NCBI GenBank assembly: GCA_018666555.1
Contig: JABIZD010000132.1
Coordinates: forward strand, 26,008-90,007
Length of the DNA stretch: 64,000 nt
From: Gammaproteobacteria bacterium
GTDB lineage: Bacteria; Pseudomonadota; Gammaproteobacteria; Pseudomonadales; Azotimanducaceae
Direction: 5' to 3'
This document shows positions 17,829 through 27,300 of this stretch, one piece after another (position 1 is the first letter of the stretch; each line of letters opens with the position of its first letter). Position numbers and translations under genes: made by a program. The notes below the pieces were generated by a model. It had not been told where the DNA came from and ran no database searches. It was given only the letters and a program-made list of their open reading frames with translations.

Positions 17829-18800
17829 CTAATTATTGGCCAGAACGACCTTACCTATAGTCTGATCCGTAGCAACCCAATCCTGCGCTTCTGCAGCATT
17901 CCGCATAGGATAAACCTTATCAATCACGGGCTTTATCTCTCCCGTAGCAATTTTCGGCCAGACTTTCTCCTGCAAATCTCCCATGATGGCACTTTTTTCT
18001 GACAGGCTCCTGGCGCGCAGCGTCGAGCCGATCACCCGTAACCTTTTTACCATTAACTGACCCAGGTTTATTTCCCTGCTACTTCCACCCATAAGGCCGA
18101 TTAGCACCAAACGCCCATACAGGCCAAGTACTTCGAGATTATCCTGGAGATAGGCCCCACCTACCGGGTCAAGAATGACATCGGTTCCGCCGGCACCAGA
18201 AAACTTCTTTGCCGCTTGCAAAAATGACCCATTATGGCGGTTAAAGCCATCAGTCGCCCCTAGATCTGCACAGAACGCCAGCTTTTCATCATTTCCTGCA
18301 GTCACAAAAGTTGGCGACCCAAAAGCCTTGCAAAGTTGAATAGCGGCCGTTCCAACACCACTGGCACCCGCATGCAGAATAACCTTCTCACCGGGTTGAA
18401 GGCCTGCCTCGATAAATGAATTAAGCCAGGCAGTTGCATAGACTTCTGGTAGAGAGGCCGCTTGAAGCAGGGACAAGCCTGAAGGTACGGGCAATACACT
18501 ACCCTGATCAACCGCTACTTTCTGGGCATAGCCGCCCCCTGCCAACAAAGCACAGACTAGGTCTCCCTCCTTAAAATGCTCGACCCCATCTGAAACCTGT
18601 ATCACAGTTCCAGCACATTCCAAGCCCATAATAGGAGAAGCCCCTGCAGGCGGCGGATATAAACCCCGACGCTGCATCAAGTCAGCGCGGTTAACCGCCG
18701 AGGCGGCTACGTCTATGAGCACTTCCCCTTGATTCAATTCAGGGTCAGCAACGTCACTCCAATTTAAACTGGCTTCTTCACCTATTGTTATCGCCTTCAT
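17829..18800 (-). CDS. NAD(P)H quinone oxidoreductase, PIG3/TP53I3 family
   Basis: Zinc-free medium-chain reductase, 323 residues. The start MKAITIGEEASLNWSDV and the segment VNRADLMQRRGLYPPPAGASPIMGLECAG are diagnostic of the PIG3-type quinone oxidoreductases. The cofactor site is VILHAGASGVGTAAIQLCK (AxxGxG, NADPH-type). LDPVGGAYLQDNLEVL follows. Zinc-ligand cysteines of true alcohol dehydrogenases are absent. It probably reduces quinones or reactive enones in the cytoplasm. It is in the same direction as slyX upstream. Confidence 0.9.
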   Translation of the reverse strand: MKAITIGEEASLNWSDVADPELNQGEVLIDVAASAVNRADLMQRRGLYPPPAGASPIMGLECAGTVIQVSDGVEHFKEGDLVCALLAGGGYAQKVAVDQGSVLPVPSGLSLLQAASLPEVYATAWLNSFIEAGLQPGEKVILHAGASGVGTAAIQLCKAFGSPTFVTAGNDEKLAFCADLGATDGFNRHNGSFLQAAKKFSGAGGTDVILDPVGGAYLQDNLEVLGLYGRLVLIGLMGGSSREINLGQLMVKRLRVIGSTLRARSLSEKSAIMGDLQEKVWPKIATGEIKPVIDKVYPMRNAAEAQDWVATDQTIGKVVLANN

Positions 18801-18901
18801 TTCATCAACCTTTTTGTTGCTAACACTGTTTCTGAAATTCCTTGGTCAATTCCAGATTTTGCTTTTCCCTGCCATATTCTAATCTTGGCTGTTCTAGATT
18901 G

Positions 18902-19099
18902 TTAATAATGTGGAGGTAATTCAGTTTCAGGGCTAACATCGCCACCATCTAACAACTGAATGTGCTCAACTAGCAGCCTGATCTGGGCCTGCATCTTCAA
19001 CAATTGCTGTTGCTGCTCACCGACCGCGTGATCAAGCTTATTAAGCAAATCCTCCTGGAAGGCAATTCGAATTTCAAGATCTTCAGTTTTACTATCCAA
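18902..19099 (-). CDS. slyX: SlyX-family coiled-coil protein
   Basis: 65 residues, almost entirely heptad-like. EDLEIRIAFQEDLLNKLDHAV and the end ETELPPHY match SlyX (the PPHY C-terminus is its hallmark). Function is unknown in the family. It lies 17 bases after hisF on the same strand and reads as the third gene of a hisH-hisF-slyX run. Confidence 0.85.
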   Translation of the reverse strand: MDSKTEDLEIRIAFQEDLLNKLDHAVGEQQQQLLKMQAQIRLLVEHIQLLDGGDVSPETELPPHY

Positions 19100-19115
19100 A
19101 TCAGGATCCTCCTAA

Positions 19116-19895
19116 TCAAAAACGTAATCGCACTTTCACACCTCGCTCATGCAAGTGAGCTTTCAAGGCGCTTACTGTGTAATCTCCATAATGGACCATG
19201 GAGGCAACCAGGGCTGCATCCGCCTTTCCTTCTGTTAGCACTTCGACTAGATGATCAGGATGTCCCGCACCACCGGAGGCCACCACTGGTACTGCCACAG
19301 CCTCGGCAATCTGGCGAGTCAGATCTATGTCGTAGCCATCCCGGGTGCCATCGGCATCGATGGAATTAACAACCAATTCCCCCGCCCCTAGCGCCGCACC
19401 CTGCTTGGCCCATTGTATGGCATCCAAGCCCATCGGCTTGCGTCCACCATTAATCACAATCTCAAAACCGCTGGGACAGGCAGTGTTGACCTCGACTCGT
19501 TTTACATCCATGGACAGAACCGTGTTCTGACTGCCAATAGCCTGAGCACATTCCGAAATCAGCCCCGGCCTGGTTACGGCCGCTGAATTGACATTTATTT
19601 TCTCCGCTCCGGCCCACAGCAGTCGGTTAGCATCTTCGATAGTTCGAATACCACCACCAACCGAAAACGGAATAAATATCTGCTCTGCAACCGCTTGGAC
19701 AACATCAAGCATAATATTCCTATTATCGCTCGACGCAGTAATATCATAAAAAACCAACTCATCAAGGCCATCATCATAATACTCTTTGGCTTTGCTTATG
19801 GGATCGCCGATATCCTTGGTATTGATGAAGCGAACACTTTTAGCCAGGTTTCCCTCGCGAACATCCAGACAGGCTACTACTCGCTTACTTAACAT
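19116..19895 (-). CDS. hisF: Imidazole glycerol phosphate synthase cyclase subunit HisF
   Basis: (beta/alpha)8 cyclase that converts PRFAR plus ammonia to imidazole glycerol phosphate and AICAR. About 259 residues. Catalytic Asp is in VACLDVREG, and the second catalytic Asp in [15 protein letters not shown]. Phosphate-site motifs are [12 protein letters not shown] and [12 protein letters not shown]. The variant N-terminus ([15 protein letters not shown] instead of the common ...GRVVKGVNF) differs from the usual gammaproteobacterial HisF and looks closer to what I recall from Deltaproteobacteria. An ATG at 19910 is in frame; 19895 starts the fold and follows GGAACGGA. It overlaps the hisH stop by 7 bases. 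No other his gene is nearby. Confidence 0.9.
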   Translation of the reverse strand: MLSKRVVACLDVREGNLAKSVRFINTKDIGDPISKAKEYYDDGLDELVFYDITASSDNRNIMLDVVQAVAEQIFIPFSVGGGIRTIEDANRLLWAGAEKINVNSAAVTRPGLISECAQAIGSQNTVLSMDVKRVEVNTACPSGFEIVINGGRKPMGLDAIQWAKQGAALGAGELVVNSIDADGTRDGYDIDLTRQIAEAVAVPVVASGGAGHPDHLVEVLTEGKADAALVASMVHYGDYTVSALKAHLHERGVKVRLRF

Positions 19896-20551
19896 TCCGT
19901 TCCATCCCATTGCGCAAAAGAAGCCAATAGCGCCAATCCCAGCCGACCACTTTTTTCCAAATGAAATTGAGTTGCAAACAGATTCCGCTGGCCAATCACA
20001 CTGGCAAAAACAATATCACCATAAGTTGTTTGCGCGAGCACGTTGTCGGCATGACTGGGTTGGGCATAGTAAGAATGAACAAAGTAAAATTCGTCACCAG
20101 ACCGGATATTGCCAAACATGGGATGCTGGCTCTTCAATTGGATCTGGTTCCAGCCAATCTGAGGCACTTTTAAACTCGGCTCTGTAAATCTAAACTTGTG
20201 ACAGCCTCCAGGAATAATTCCCAGACAGGTTTCCTGACCTTCCTCTGTCGTATCCATGACTACCTGCAGGCCAAGACAGATACCCAACAGCGGTTTGCCC
20301 AGGCTGAAATATTGCCGTAGCGCTTCATCCAGGCCTCGCTGCCGTATTATATGCATAGCTGATTCAGCAGTGCCAACACCAGGGAATATTAACCTGTCAG
20401 CCGTTAATAACTCTTCCGGGCTTGCCGTGACACGAGCATCCATCCCCACCGCCGAGCAGGCTCGCTGAACACTACGGATGTTTCCTGCATCATAATCAAC
20501 GATGGTGACTGAAGGTGTTTTCAAAAGGTTCGCTCTCTTAAAGGCGTGCAT
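19889..20551 (-). CDS. hisH: Imidazole glycerol phosphate synthase glutaminase subunit HisH
   Basis: Class I glutamine amidotransferase partner of HisF. About 220 residues. [14 protein letters not shown] near the start, oxyanion strand [11 protein letters not shown], nucleophile Cys in GICLGLQ (residue ~92), and the His-Glu pair in [10 protein letters not shown]. The annotated ATG at 20551 overlaps a minus-strand TATAAT (20555-20550). If that is the promoter, a TTG at 20524 with AGAGAG upstream would be the start, and the protein would begin nine residues later, just before the conserved fold. It is divergent from the GntR-PurM gene across an 88-base regulatory region. Confidence 0.88.
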   Translation of the reverse strand: MHAFKRANLLKTPSVTIVDYDAGNIRSVQRACSAVGMDARVTASPEELLTADRLIFPGVGTAESAMHIIRQRGLDEALRQYFSLGKPLLGICLGLQVVMDTTEEGQETCLGIIPGGCHKFRFTEPSLKVPQIGWNQIQLKSQHPMFGNIRSGDEFYFVHSYYAQPSHADNVLAQTTYGDIVFASVIGQRNLFATQFHLEKSGRLGLALLASFAQWDGTEC

Positions 20552-20566
20552 TATAAAGGATGTTAG

Positions 20567-20588
20567 GAATCAATCGACAGTTTGATTC
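20567..20588. promoter_or_regulatory. Second inverted repeat in the hisH/GntR-PurM divergent region
   Basis: Arms GAATCAA (20567-20573) and TTGATTC (20582-20588) with an 8-base spacer. The right arm contains TTGATT (20582-20587), a -35-like element for the rightward gene, spaced 16 bases from TATCAT at 20604-20609. Confidence 0.45.
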
Positions 20589-20601
20589 ATTTTTATATAT
20601 C

Positions 20602-20621
20602 TGTATCATACCTATGATACA
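20602..20621. promoter_or_regulatory. Palindromic operator, likely for the GntR-PurM protein
   Basis: Perfect inverted repeat TGTATCATA-CC-TATGATACA, 19 bases before the GntR-PurM start codon and 50 bases from hisH. It covers the -10-like TATCAT (20604-20609). A repeat with short spacer overlapping its own promoter is what GntR-type dimers usually bind, so autorepression and control of the divergent hisHF genes are inferred. Confidence 0.65.
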
Positions 20622-20639
20622 AATCTAACATGCCTGAAT

Positions 20640-22079
20640 ATGATCACGATTGATAATGAATCCAGTAAGCCCGCCTATCAGCAGATTGCTGATCAGATAC
20701 ATTTTGCTATTAACACCGGGGCACTCAAACCTGGCCAAGCACTACCCAGCATTCGAAAGCTGGCTGAAAGTGCTGACCTGGCAAGTAATACGGTCGTAAA
20801 AGCACTAAAGACCCTTGAGGCCAAAGGGCTCATCGAAGCCAAGGACAGATCCGGATACACGGTTAGCAAGACGGCTCTGCCAGACCCTGAAGCACACCCA
20901 GATGAATCAACTCAATCCAACCGTTATCGGGCCAGGGGAGTCAGCGCTGAAAAAACTGAAGTGCATTCGGTCGTTGACAAACTCGACCCAGGCCTATTCC
21001 CCGGGGCGTTCTGCAAAATTACTGAGGACTATCTCAGTGGTGACCCGACCAAGTGCAATGTGATTCACGCCGATGGTAGCGGTACAAAATCTATCATTGC
21101 CTACCTTTATTACAAGGAAACCAGCGATGCAAGTATCTTCGAAGGCATTGCCCAGGACAGCATAGTCATGAACCTTGATGACCTGCTCTGTATTGGAGCA
21201 ACGGGTCGAATCCTTCTGTCTAATACCATTAACCGACATGCAAAAAATTGCCCGGGCGACGTTATCCGGGCGCTCATAGAAGGTGGTGAAAAATTTATGC
21301 AGGAACTTCGTGACCAGGGGGTTCAGATTTATCCTGGCGGGGGTGAAACAGCCGATGTCGGCGATCTTACCGGTACAGTTTTGGTCGACTCCTGCGCCGT
21401 CAGTATTGCCAGAAAATCAGATATCATAGAGAACCATATCACTTCAGACCTGGCTATCGTCGGCCTGTCGTCGTTCGGCCAGTCCATCTACGAACATACT
21501 GAAAACAGCGGCATCGGCAGCAATGGCCTGACCAGCGCTAGGCATGACATGCTCAGTCGTTATTATGGTGAAACCTATCCGGAGTCATTCGACTCAAACC
21601 TTCCGGAAACCCTGACCTACTGCGGCCCCTATAAACTCGAGCACAGTTTACCCGGCTCTGAACTGACCGTAGGGCAGGCTCTACTGAGCCCTACACGTAG
21701 CTATGCACCAATCATTCTGAAGCTGCTCAACTTCATGAAAAGTGAAATCAAAGGCATCGTACACTGCTCCGGAGGAGCCCAGACGAAATGCCTGCGGTTT
21801 GGTCAAGGCGTTCATTTCATTAAGAATAACCTGATGCCAGTGCCTGCTGTGTTTAGTGCAATTCAGAAAGCTTCCCATACCACCATGAAAGAGATGTACA
21901 AAGTGTTTAATATGGGACATCGCATGGAGCTTTATGTACCCCAATCCAGAGTCGATGAGGTAATCGATGTCGCAAACACATTTGCTATCCATGCTCAGCA
22001 AATCGGTTATACCGAAGCCGCCAGCGAAAACCAGCTAAGTCTGGTTGACCATCAGGGCAAGACTATTCATTATCCGTAA
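20640..22079 (+). CDS. Fusion of a GntR-type winged-helix domain to a PurM (AIR synthase) domain
   Basis: 479 residues in two parts. Residues 1-77 are a GntR/YtrA-like DNA-binding domain (KPAYQQIADQIHFAINTG, LPSIRKLAE, NTVVKALKTLEAKGLIE, GYTVS). Residues ~95-465 match the Bacteroidetes-type phosphoribosylformylglycinamidine cyclo-ligase as I remember it: HADGSGTKS (143-151), MNLDDLLCIGA (177-187), GGGETADVGD (233-242), GSNGLTSARHD, HCSGGAQTK (375 on), NMGHRME. The ATP/substrate motifs look intact apart from Ala to Ser in the HADG(A)GTKS loop. It could be an active enzyme, or a regulator whose PurM domain senses a purine intermediate such as FGAM, AIR or AICAR. It faces hisH-hisF across two inverted repeats. 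The DNA-binding and PurM assignments are firm; the role is inference. Confidence 0.85.
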   Translation: MITIDNESSKPAYQQIADQIHFAINTGALKPGQALPSIRKLAESADLASNTVVKALKTLEAKGLIEAKDRSGYTVSKTALPDPEAHPDESTQSNRYRARGVSAEKTEVHSVVDKLDPGLFPGAFCKITEDYLSGDPTKCNVIHADGSGTKSIIAYLYYKETSDASIFEGIAQDSIVMNLDDLLCIGATGRILLSNTINRHAKNCPGDVIRALIEGGEKFMQELRDQGVQIYPGGGETADVGDLTGTVLVDSCAVSIARKSDIIENHITSDLAIVGLSSFGQSIYEHTENSGIGSNGLTSARHDMLSRYYGETYPESFDSNLPETLTYCGPYKLEHSLPGSELTVGQALLSPTRSYAPIILKLLNFMKSEIKGIVHCSGGAQTKCLRFGQGVHFIKNNLMPVPAVFSAIQKASHTTMKEMYKVFNMGHRMELYVPQSRVDEVIDVANTFAIHAQQIGYTEAASENQLSLVDHQGKTIHYP

Positions 22080-22138
22080 AGACATCCGTCCTATCTACCA
22101 GTGTAGACGGCAATCACCCTAGCGTCAGGAGGATCTAT

Positions 22139-23356
22139 ATGTTGCAGGTTACCTTTGAAGATTGTCTCAAGATACTTGTCGAAGAAGAAGGGTCTGACCT
22201 CTATTACTCAACCGGAGCGCCTCCTAGCGCAAAATTTTTCGGTAGTATGAGAAAGCTCTCGGATGTAAGGATGGCCCCTGGGGAAATTGAAGAGCTGGCC
22301 TACGCCATAATGGATCCAACACAGCAGGAACAGTTCGGGCACTCCCCGGAAATGAACCTGGCGATATCCAGATCAGGACTGGGCCGGTTTCGAGTTAATA
22401 TATTCAAACAGCGCAACCAGGTATCCATGGTAATTCGGCGACTGGGGACTGATCTGCCGAGCTACAAGGACCTGGGTTTACCAGAAACGCTTGTCCAGTT
22501 AATAACACAAAAGCGCGGCTTTATTCTTTTCGTTGGTGGAACGGGTTCAGGTAAATCAACCTCTCTGGCAGCGATGATCGACTACCGGAATGAAAATACC
22601 GAAGGTCACATCATCACCATCGAAGACCCAATCGAGTTTACCCATAATCATAAGAAGTGTATCGTCAACCAGAGAGAGGTAGGCTCAGACACCGATTCGT
22701 TTGAAGATGCCCTGGCCAATACCCTCAGGCAGGCCCCTGATGTCATCCTGATTGGTGAAATACGGCACCGGGAAACCATGGAACACGCGCTCGCATTTGC
22801 TGAAACCGGACACTTGTGCGTCTCCACCCTGCATGCGAACAGCGCTAACCAGGCTATGGATAGAATTATTAATTTCTTTCCAGAAGAACGCCACGCCCAG
22901 CTGCTTCAAGACCTTTCCCTTAATATGAGGGCGATCATTTCTCAGCGCTTAATACCGACACTGGATGGAAAACGAGCAGCTGCAATTGAGGTTCTGATTG
23001 GCACACCCCGAGCTGCTGACCTTATCGCCAGGGGAGAAGTCAGCGAGCTCAAGGAATTGATGGAAAAATCTGAAGAACAGGGTATGCAAACCTTCGACAG
23101 GGCCCTCTACAAATTATATAAAGAAGGCAAAATCAGCATGGAAGAAGCCTTGAAGAATGCCGATTCCAGAAACAACCTCCGTTTAAAAATCAGCCTCGAC
23201 GAAACGCCCGAGACAAATTCAGAAGGAGATTCCAAAAACACCGATAAGGCCGAGGAAAGCAGCCAACCGACGCCAACAGAGCCGCCTGCAGCTAAAGGCA
23301 GCTCGGGGTCTGGGCTGGATGATCTTGCTCTGGTCGATCTCGACGACAATCAATGA
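22139..23356 (+). CDS. pilU: Type IV pilus retraction ATPase PilU
   Basis: Cytoplasmic hexameric ATPase that works with PilT in pilus retraction. 405 residues. N-terminal PAS-like domain (LKILVEEEGSDLYYSTGAPPSAKF); Walker A GGTGSGKS (133-140); Asp box ITIEDPIEF; Walker B-type VILIGEIR; His box AETGHLCVSTLHANSANQAMDRI. The last ~45 residues are a disordered Ser/Glu/Pro-rich tail. Sequence around the His box fits PilU better than PilT. pilT is not adjacent, which is unusual because the two genes are usually neighbours. GGAGG lies 6-7 bases before the ATG. Confidence 0.9.
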   Translation: MLQVTFEDCLKILVEEEGSDLYYSTGAPPSAKFFGSMRKLSDVRMAPGEIEELAYAIMDPTQQEQFGHSPEMNLAISRSGLGRFRVNIFKQRNQVSMVIRRLGTDLPSYKDLGLPETLVQLITQKRGFILFVGGTGSGKSTSLAAMIDYRNENTEGHIITIEDPIEFTHNHKKCIVNQREVGSDTDSFEDALANTLRQAPDVILIGEIRHRETMEHALAFAETGHLCVSTLHANSANQAMDRIINFFPEERHAQLLQDLSLNMRAIISQRLIPTLDGKRAAAIEVLIGTPRAADLIARGEVSELKELMEKSEEQGMQTFDRALYKLYKEGKISMEEALKNADSRNNLRLKISLDETPETNSEGDSKNTDKAEESSQPTPTEPPAAKGSSGSGLDDLALVDLDDNQ

Positions 23357-23371
23357 GCCTGCCCCGGTATA

Positions 23372-24232
23372 TCAAAGTGACTGCTGATTGAGGTGATTAC
23401 TCAACGCTTTATAAAAATTTAGAACCACCGGCAGTGAATAGGTGGATTTCCTCGCCACGAACCTGACCGGTCGATTTAGTCCTTGATCGCCCAGATTAAT
23501 CAACTGCTCATCGGCCACTCCCAGCGTTTTGGCAACGCCAATGGGCACCAACGCATGACCAAAACCTGCTATCGCCATTTGTGCAACCGAGAAAAAGGAT
23601 TCCAGTGCTACCTCACGCCGAATATTCAAACGGGCCACATCGTCACCAAAAGACCGCCAGGCGCCTGAGTGATCCTCTATACTGATGACCGGTAACTCCT
23701 GCCCTGAGGGCCAGTTAATATCACCTAGGGCAGATGGAATAATCACCATTGCTTCATAGGTGAGTATCTCCGACTGCAAATCAGTATCATGCGAATCCAG
23801 CCCGGTACAGATCCCCAACATGAATTCACCGGATCGAATTCTGTCAAGCACAACCGAGGTTCGATGAGCGTGAAATATCAACTGCACGTCAGGCATGGTC
23901 ATTTTAACGTCATAAAATGCGCTGGCACCCCATGATGACAAAATCGCATCCGAAACCCCAATCAACAGCTCGCCCCGAGAAGCAGAAATATCTTCTAAAA
24001 ACAGATCCCGCAATTCCGACAATACTGGGGATATCTTATCGACAAGCTTCTGGCCATGCCGAGTCAATTCAACTCGCCTGCCTTTCTTCTGAATCAGCTT
24101 GCGATCGTAGTATTTTTCCAGCGCGGCGATACGTTTACTGACCGCCGACTGGGATATACGCAGTTCTGTACTGGCTTCGATCATGGTACCAGCTCGAGAT
24201 AACGCTAGGAGTGTTTCAAGGTTTTCAACCAC
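23372..24232 (-). CDS. LysR-family transcriptional regulator
   Basis: 286 residues. N-terminal winged helix-turn-helix (LETLLALSRAGTMIEASTELRISQSAVSKRIAALE) and a LysR substrate domain (GELLIGVSDAILSSWG; LGICTGLDSHDTDLQSEIL; FGHALVPIGVA). The start is GTG at 24232. It lies 129 bases downstream of the carboxylase on the same strand and converges on pilU. LysR proteins usually sit divergent from a target, which is not the case here. The ligand is unknown. Confidence 0.87.
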   Translation of the reverse strand: MVENLETLLALSRAGTMIEASTELRISQSAVSKRIAALEKYYDRKLIQKKGRRVELTRHGQKLVDKISPVLSELRDLFLEDISASRGELLIGVSDAILSSWGASAFYDVKMTMPDVQLIFHAHRTSVVLDRIRSGEFMLGICTGLDSHDTDLQSEILTYEAMVIIPSALGDINWPSGQELPVISIEDHSGAWRSFGDDVARLNIRREVALESFFSVAQMAIAGFGHALVPIGVAKTLGVADEQLINLGDQGLNRPVRFVARKSTYSLPVVLNFYKALSNHLNQQSL

Positions 24233-24361
24233 AGTCTCTGGCCTCTTTAAGTGCCTGGTGGAATGGTCATCATATTAAGACAACGCCTGACAAGAACCCA
24301 AGTGGGGTTCACTCTACTGCCAACCCTGCCTGCCTAAAACTGGGTACTTCCAAGTCTGTAA

Positions 24362-27300
24362 CTATAAACCAGCGCTTGATTCAACTTCCACTGGCTGAAT
24401 TACAAACAGTAGGTCACCTTCATTTACCTGCTGGCCATTACTGACATTTATTCGATTAACCCGGTACTGGGTCATACTCGAATACAACTCTCCCTGGCCA
24501 GTTGAAAAACTATTCAAGCTACAGGAAGTAAACATCTTCATCGCCTCAAGCACACACAAGGTATCCTCTACGGTAACCTGGTCCCCAACACTGACATACT
24601 CAGGCTCAGAAGGTGAAGGCGTTCGGAAAAAGACCCCTGTAGAGGGTGAAAGTACCTTCAACTCCTGACTGTTTTCAATTCGCAGCATATCCAGGTCTAT
24701 CACTTCTGCCGAGGCACCAGAGGCGATTTCAATCTCTTCAATCAGTGAAGGCACGTCGGTTCGCGACAGAAAATCTGTCAAGAAAGTCGTGTCATAATCA
24801 CCAGACAAAAATACTTCGTCATGCAGAACACGTTTGATGAGACTGATATTAGTGCAAATCCCGTTTATGTTAATCCGATCAAGATAGGCCCGCATCCTCG
24901 CTACAGTGTCTTCACGATCAGTACCATGAGCAATTACCTGAACAATCAAACTGTCATAAAACGGCGAAACCGTCTTACCCTCCCCAGCCATCGAAATCAG
25001 TTTAATATCATCTTGCTGGGGGAGGTCACACACCGTCATCAAACCAGGTGTGGGTATAAAGGTCACATTACCATCTGCTTCCAAGGAAGCTTTCTCGGCA
25101 TTGATCCTGACCTCTAATGCGTAGCCTGACTCCTGGTACTCGACTGACTCCAGGGATTGACCTGATGCAATGGCAAACTGCTGCTTAACAATATCAATAC
25201 CGGTGACAGCTTCCGTCACTGGGTGTTCTACTTGTAATCGCGTATTCATTTCCATGAAATAAATCGCATTGCTGGGCACATCATAGATAAATTCAACTGT
25301 ACCGGCACCGATGTAATCAACCGCATCTGCAATCCTAGCGGCACATTCTATGACCTCATCACGCAGTGCTTTTGATAATAGAGTCGAGCCGGACTCTTCC
25401 ATCAACTTTTGATTATTGCGTTGTACGCTACAATCTCTTATACCAATCACACGCGTATTACCCTGAGTATCACGCAGGATCTGTGCTTCTATGTGGCGAA
25501 GCGAGGTGACACACTTTTCAATGTATGTATCGCCATTCCCAAACGCATTCCTGGCTTCCATAGTTACCTGGTGATAGAGCTGGTGCAAATTTTCTGGGCG
25601 CTCCACCTTTACGATGCCTTTGCCACCTCCACCATGTACTGCTTTCAACAGAATTGGATAACCGACCTGGTCTGCAAATTCTGCTGCGATTTCAGACGAT
25701 TCAACGATGCCATGGCTTCCAGGAACTACGGGAACATTAATACTCAGCGTCGTATTGATGGCATTGGACTTATTGCCCATGGTCTCCATACTAGAAACCC
25801 TGGGACCAATAAAGTTAATTCCTTTCTGTCTGACAAGGCCTGCAAAATTGGGCGATTCAGAAAGAAAACCTATCCCAGGATGCAAAGAATCAACACCTTC
25901 ATTCTCGGCAATTTTCAATATACTCAATGCATTAAGATAACTTTCATCAGAGGTGTTACCACCGATACATACCAGTGTTCCACGAGTCCCGTCAGTACCA
26001 ACCAGGTCGGCAGCGACTGAATCCATATCGGGGTCGGATTGCACCAGAACCGGATGATAATTCAATTCAAGCGCTTTACTTACCAGTTTGACAGCAGTGC
26101 AGCCCCTGGCGTGAATCAATACCTTCTCAACCGGCCTGATGAGCTCATCCTCAGAGAGCTCAGGAGAACCCACTGATGGCTCTATAGCGGTCAAAACCCC
26201 AGACATAATTCGGTCTACTACCGCTTCGATTGTTTCCGTCGGAACCGGTATTGCCGGATCTACCCGTCGCAATTCCTGCTCCAGATCGGTGGCGAAAGGA
26301 TGCTTGACCAGACCTTGCATAGCACCGGGTGTCATGGACAGGTAATTGCTCATCATGCAGGTATAGGGAAGATTTCTCTCAACAACAGCCTGACCAGCGA
26401 ATGGCATGCTGCAACCGGAAAAATAATAGGTCTGGGCCAGGGGATGAGTGACAAAACTAGCCTGGGCACCTCCCGTGCAATCACCATAACCAAAAAGGAT
26501 AATCGGAAGGTCATTGTCCCTGACAAATCGAGTAATACGATCATTTATCACAGCCATGGTAAACAGCGCTGCCGCTCCTTCCTTGGTCTGCATACCGCCC
26601 GAGGAAATGAAGCAGACAACCGGCAGGCGCTGCGATGCACATTCGACCAGCAATTTGCAAAACCGAACACAATCCGAGTTGTCGATGCTGCCTGCTTGAA
26701 AAGCAACATTAGACATTACCAGGCCAACCCTGTAACTAGACTCGCTGGTATTAAAATCACCAATCCCGGTAATAAGGCCGTGAGGCCGAATATCATTCTT
26801 AAGGGCGGATTCGATCGACGGCCTGAAAGTAGGGAAAGACACTGGATTGGCGGACATCAAATTGGCACTGGTTTCTTCAAAGCCTGAAACATAGCGTTCG
26901 AGCAAGGTTTCAAAGCGAGTCTTCTTGGAGCGCTTTTCACGGGTCAGTAACTCATTGAAAAGCAGATCCCTGTAGGCAATCGTCAACCGGTTCCAAAAAT
27001 CTTTTCTGCGACCAATTCGAACCGGCTCGAGCTTGCCTTTAAAAGGCCTACCATGACGATTGGCATTGTGATAATCAGGAAGCACCTTCTCAAAAACATG
27101 ACTGATGACCACAAAGAGCGTATCTGATTTATCCTTATGAACCACCCGCATCCATTCTTCTACGGCTTTAAGGAACACGCTGCCACCAAAATACTGGCCA
27201 AGCTGCTCGACCCAGAGAGCAAACTCACTGTTGATTTCAGCTGGCCTAATATCAGCAAACAACGGCATCAAGGCGACCTGCGAGACCGCCTGTGCGAGCA

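Noticed and set aside
20630..20653. Seven-codon upstream frame (MPEYDHD) overlapping the GntR-PurM start
   Set aside because: No ribosome site and no sign of a codon-biased leader peptide. Probably chance.
25409..26020. 203-residue open frame on the plus strand
   Set aside because: It lies wholly antisense to the carboxylase gene, has no ribosome site, and its Thr/Ile/His-rich translation fits a reverse-frame shadow.
26300..26887. 195-residue open frame on the plus strand
   Set aside because: Antisense to the carboxyltransferase part of the same gene. No start signal or recognisable motif.
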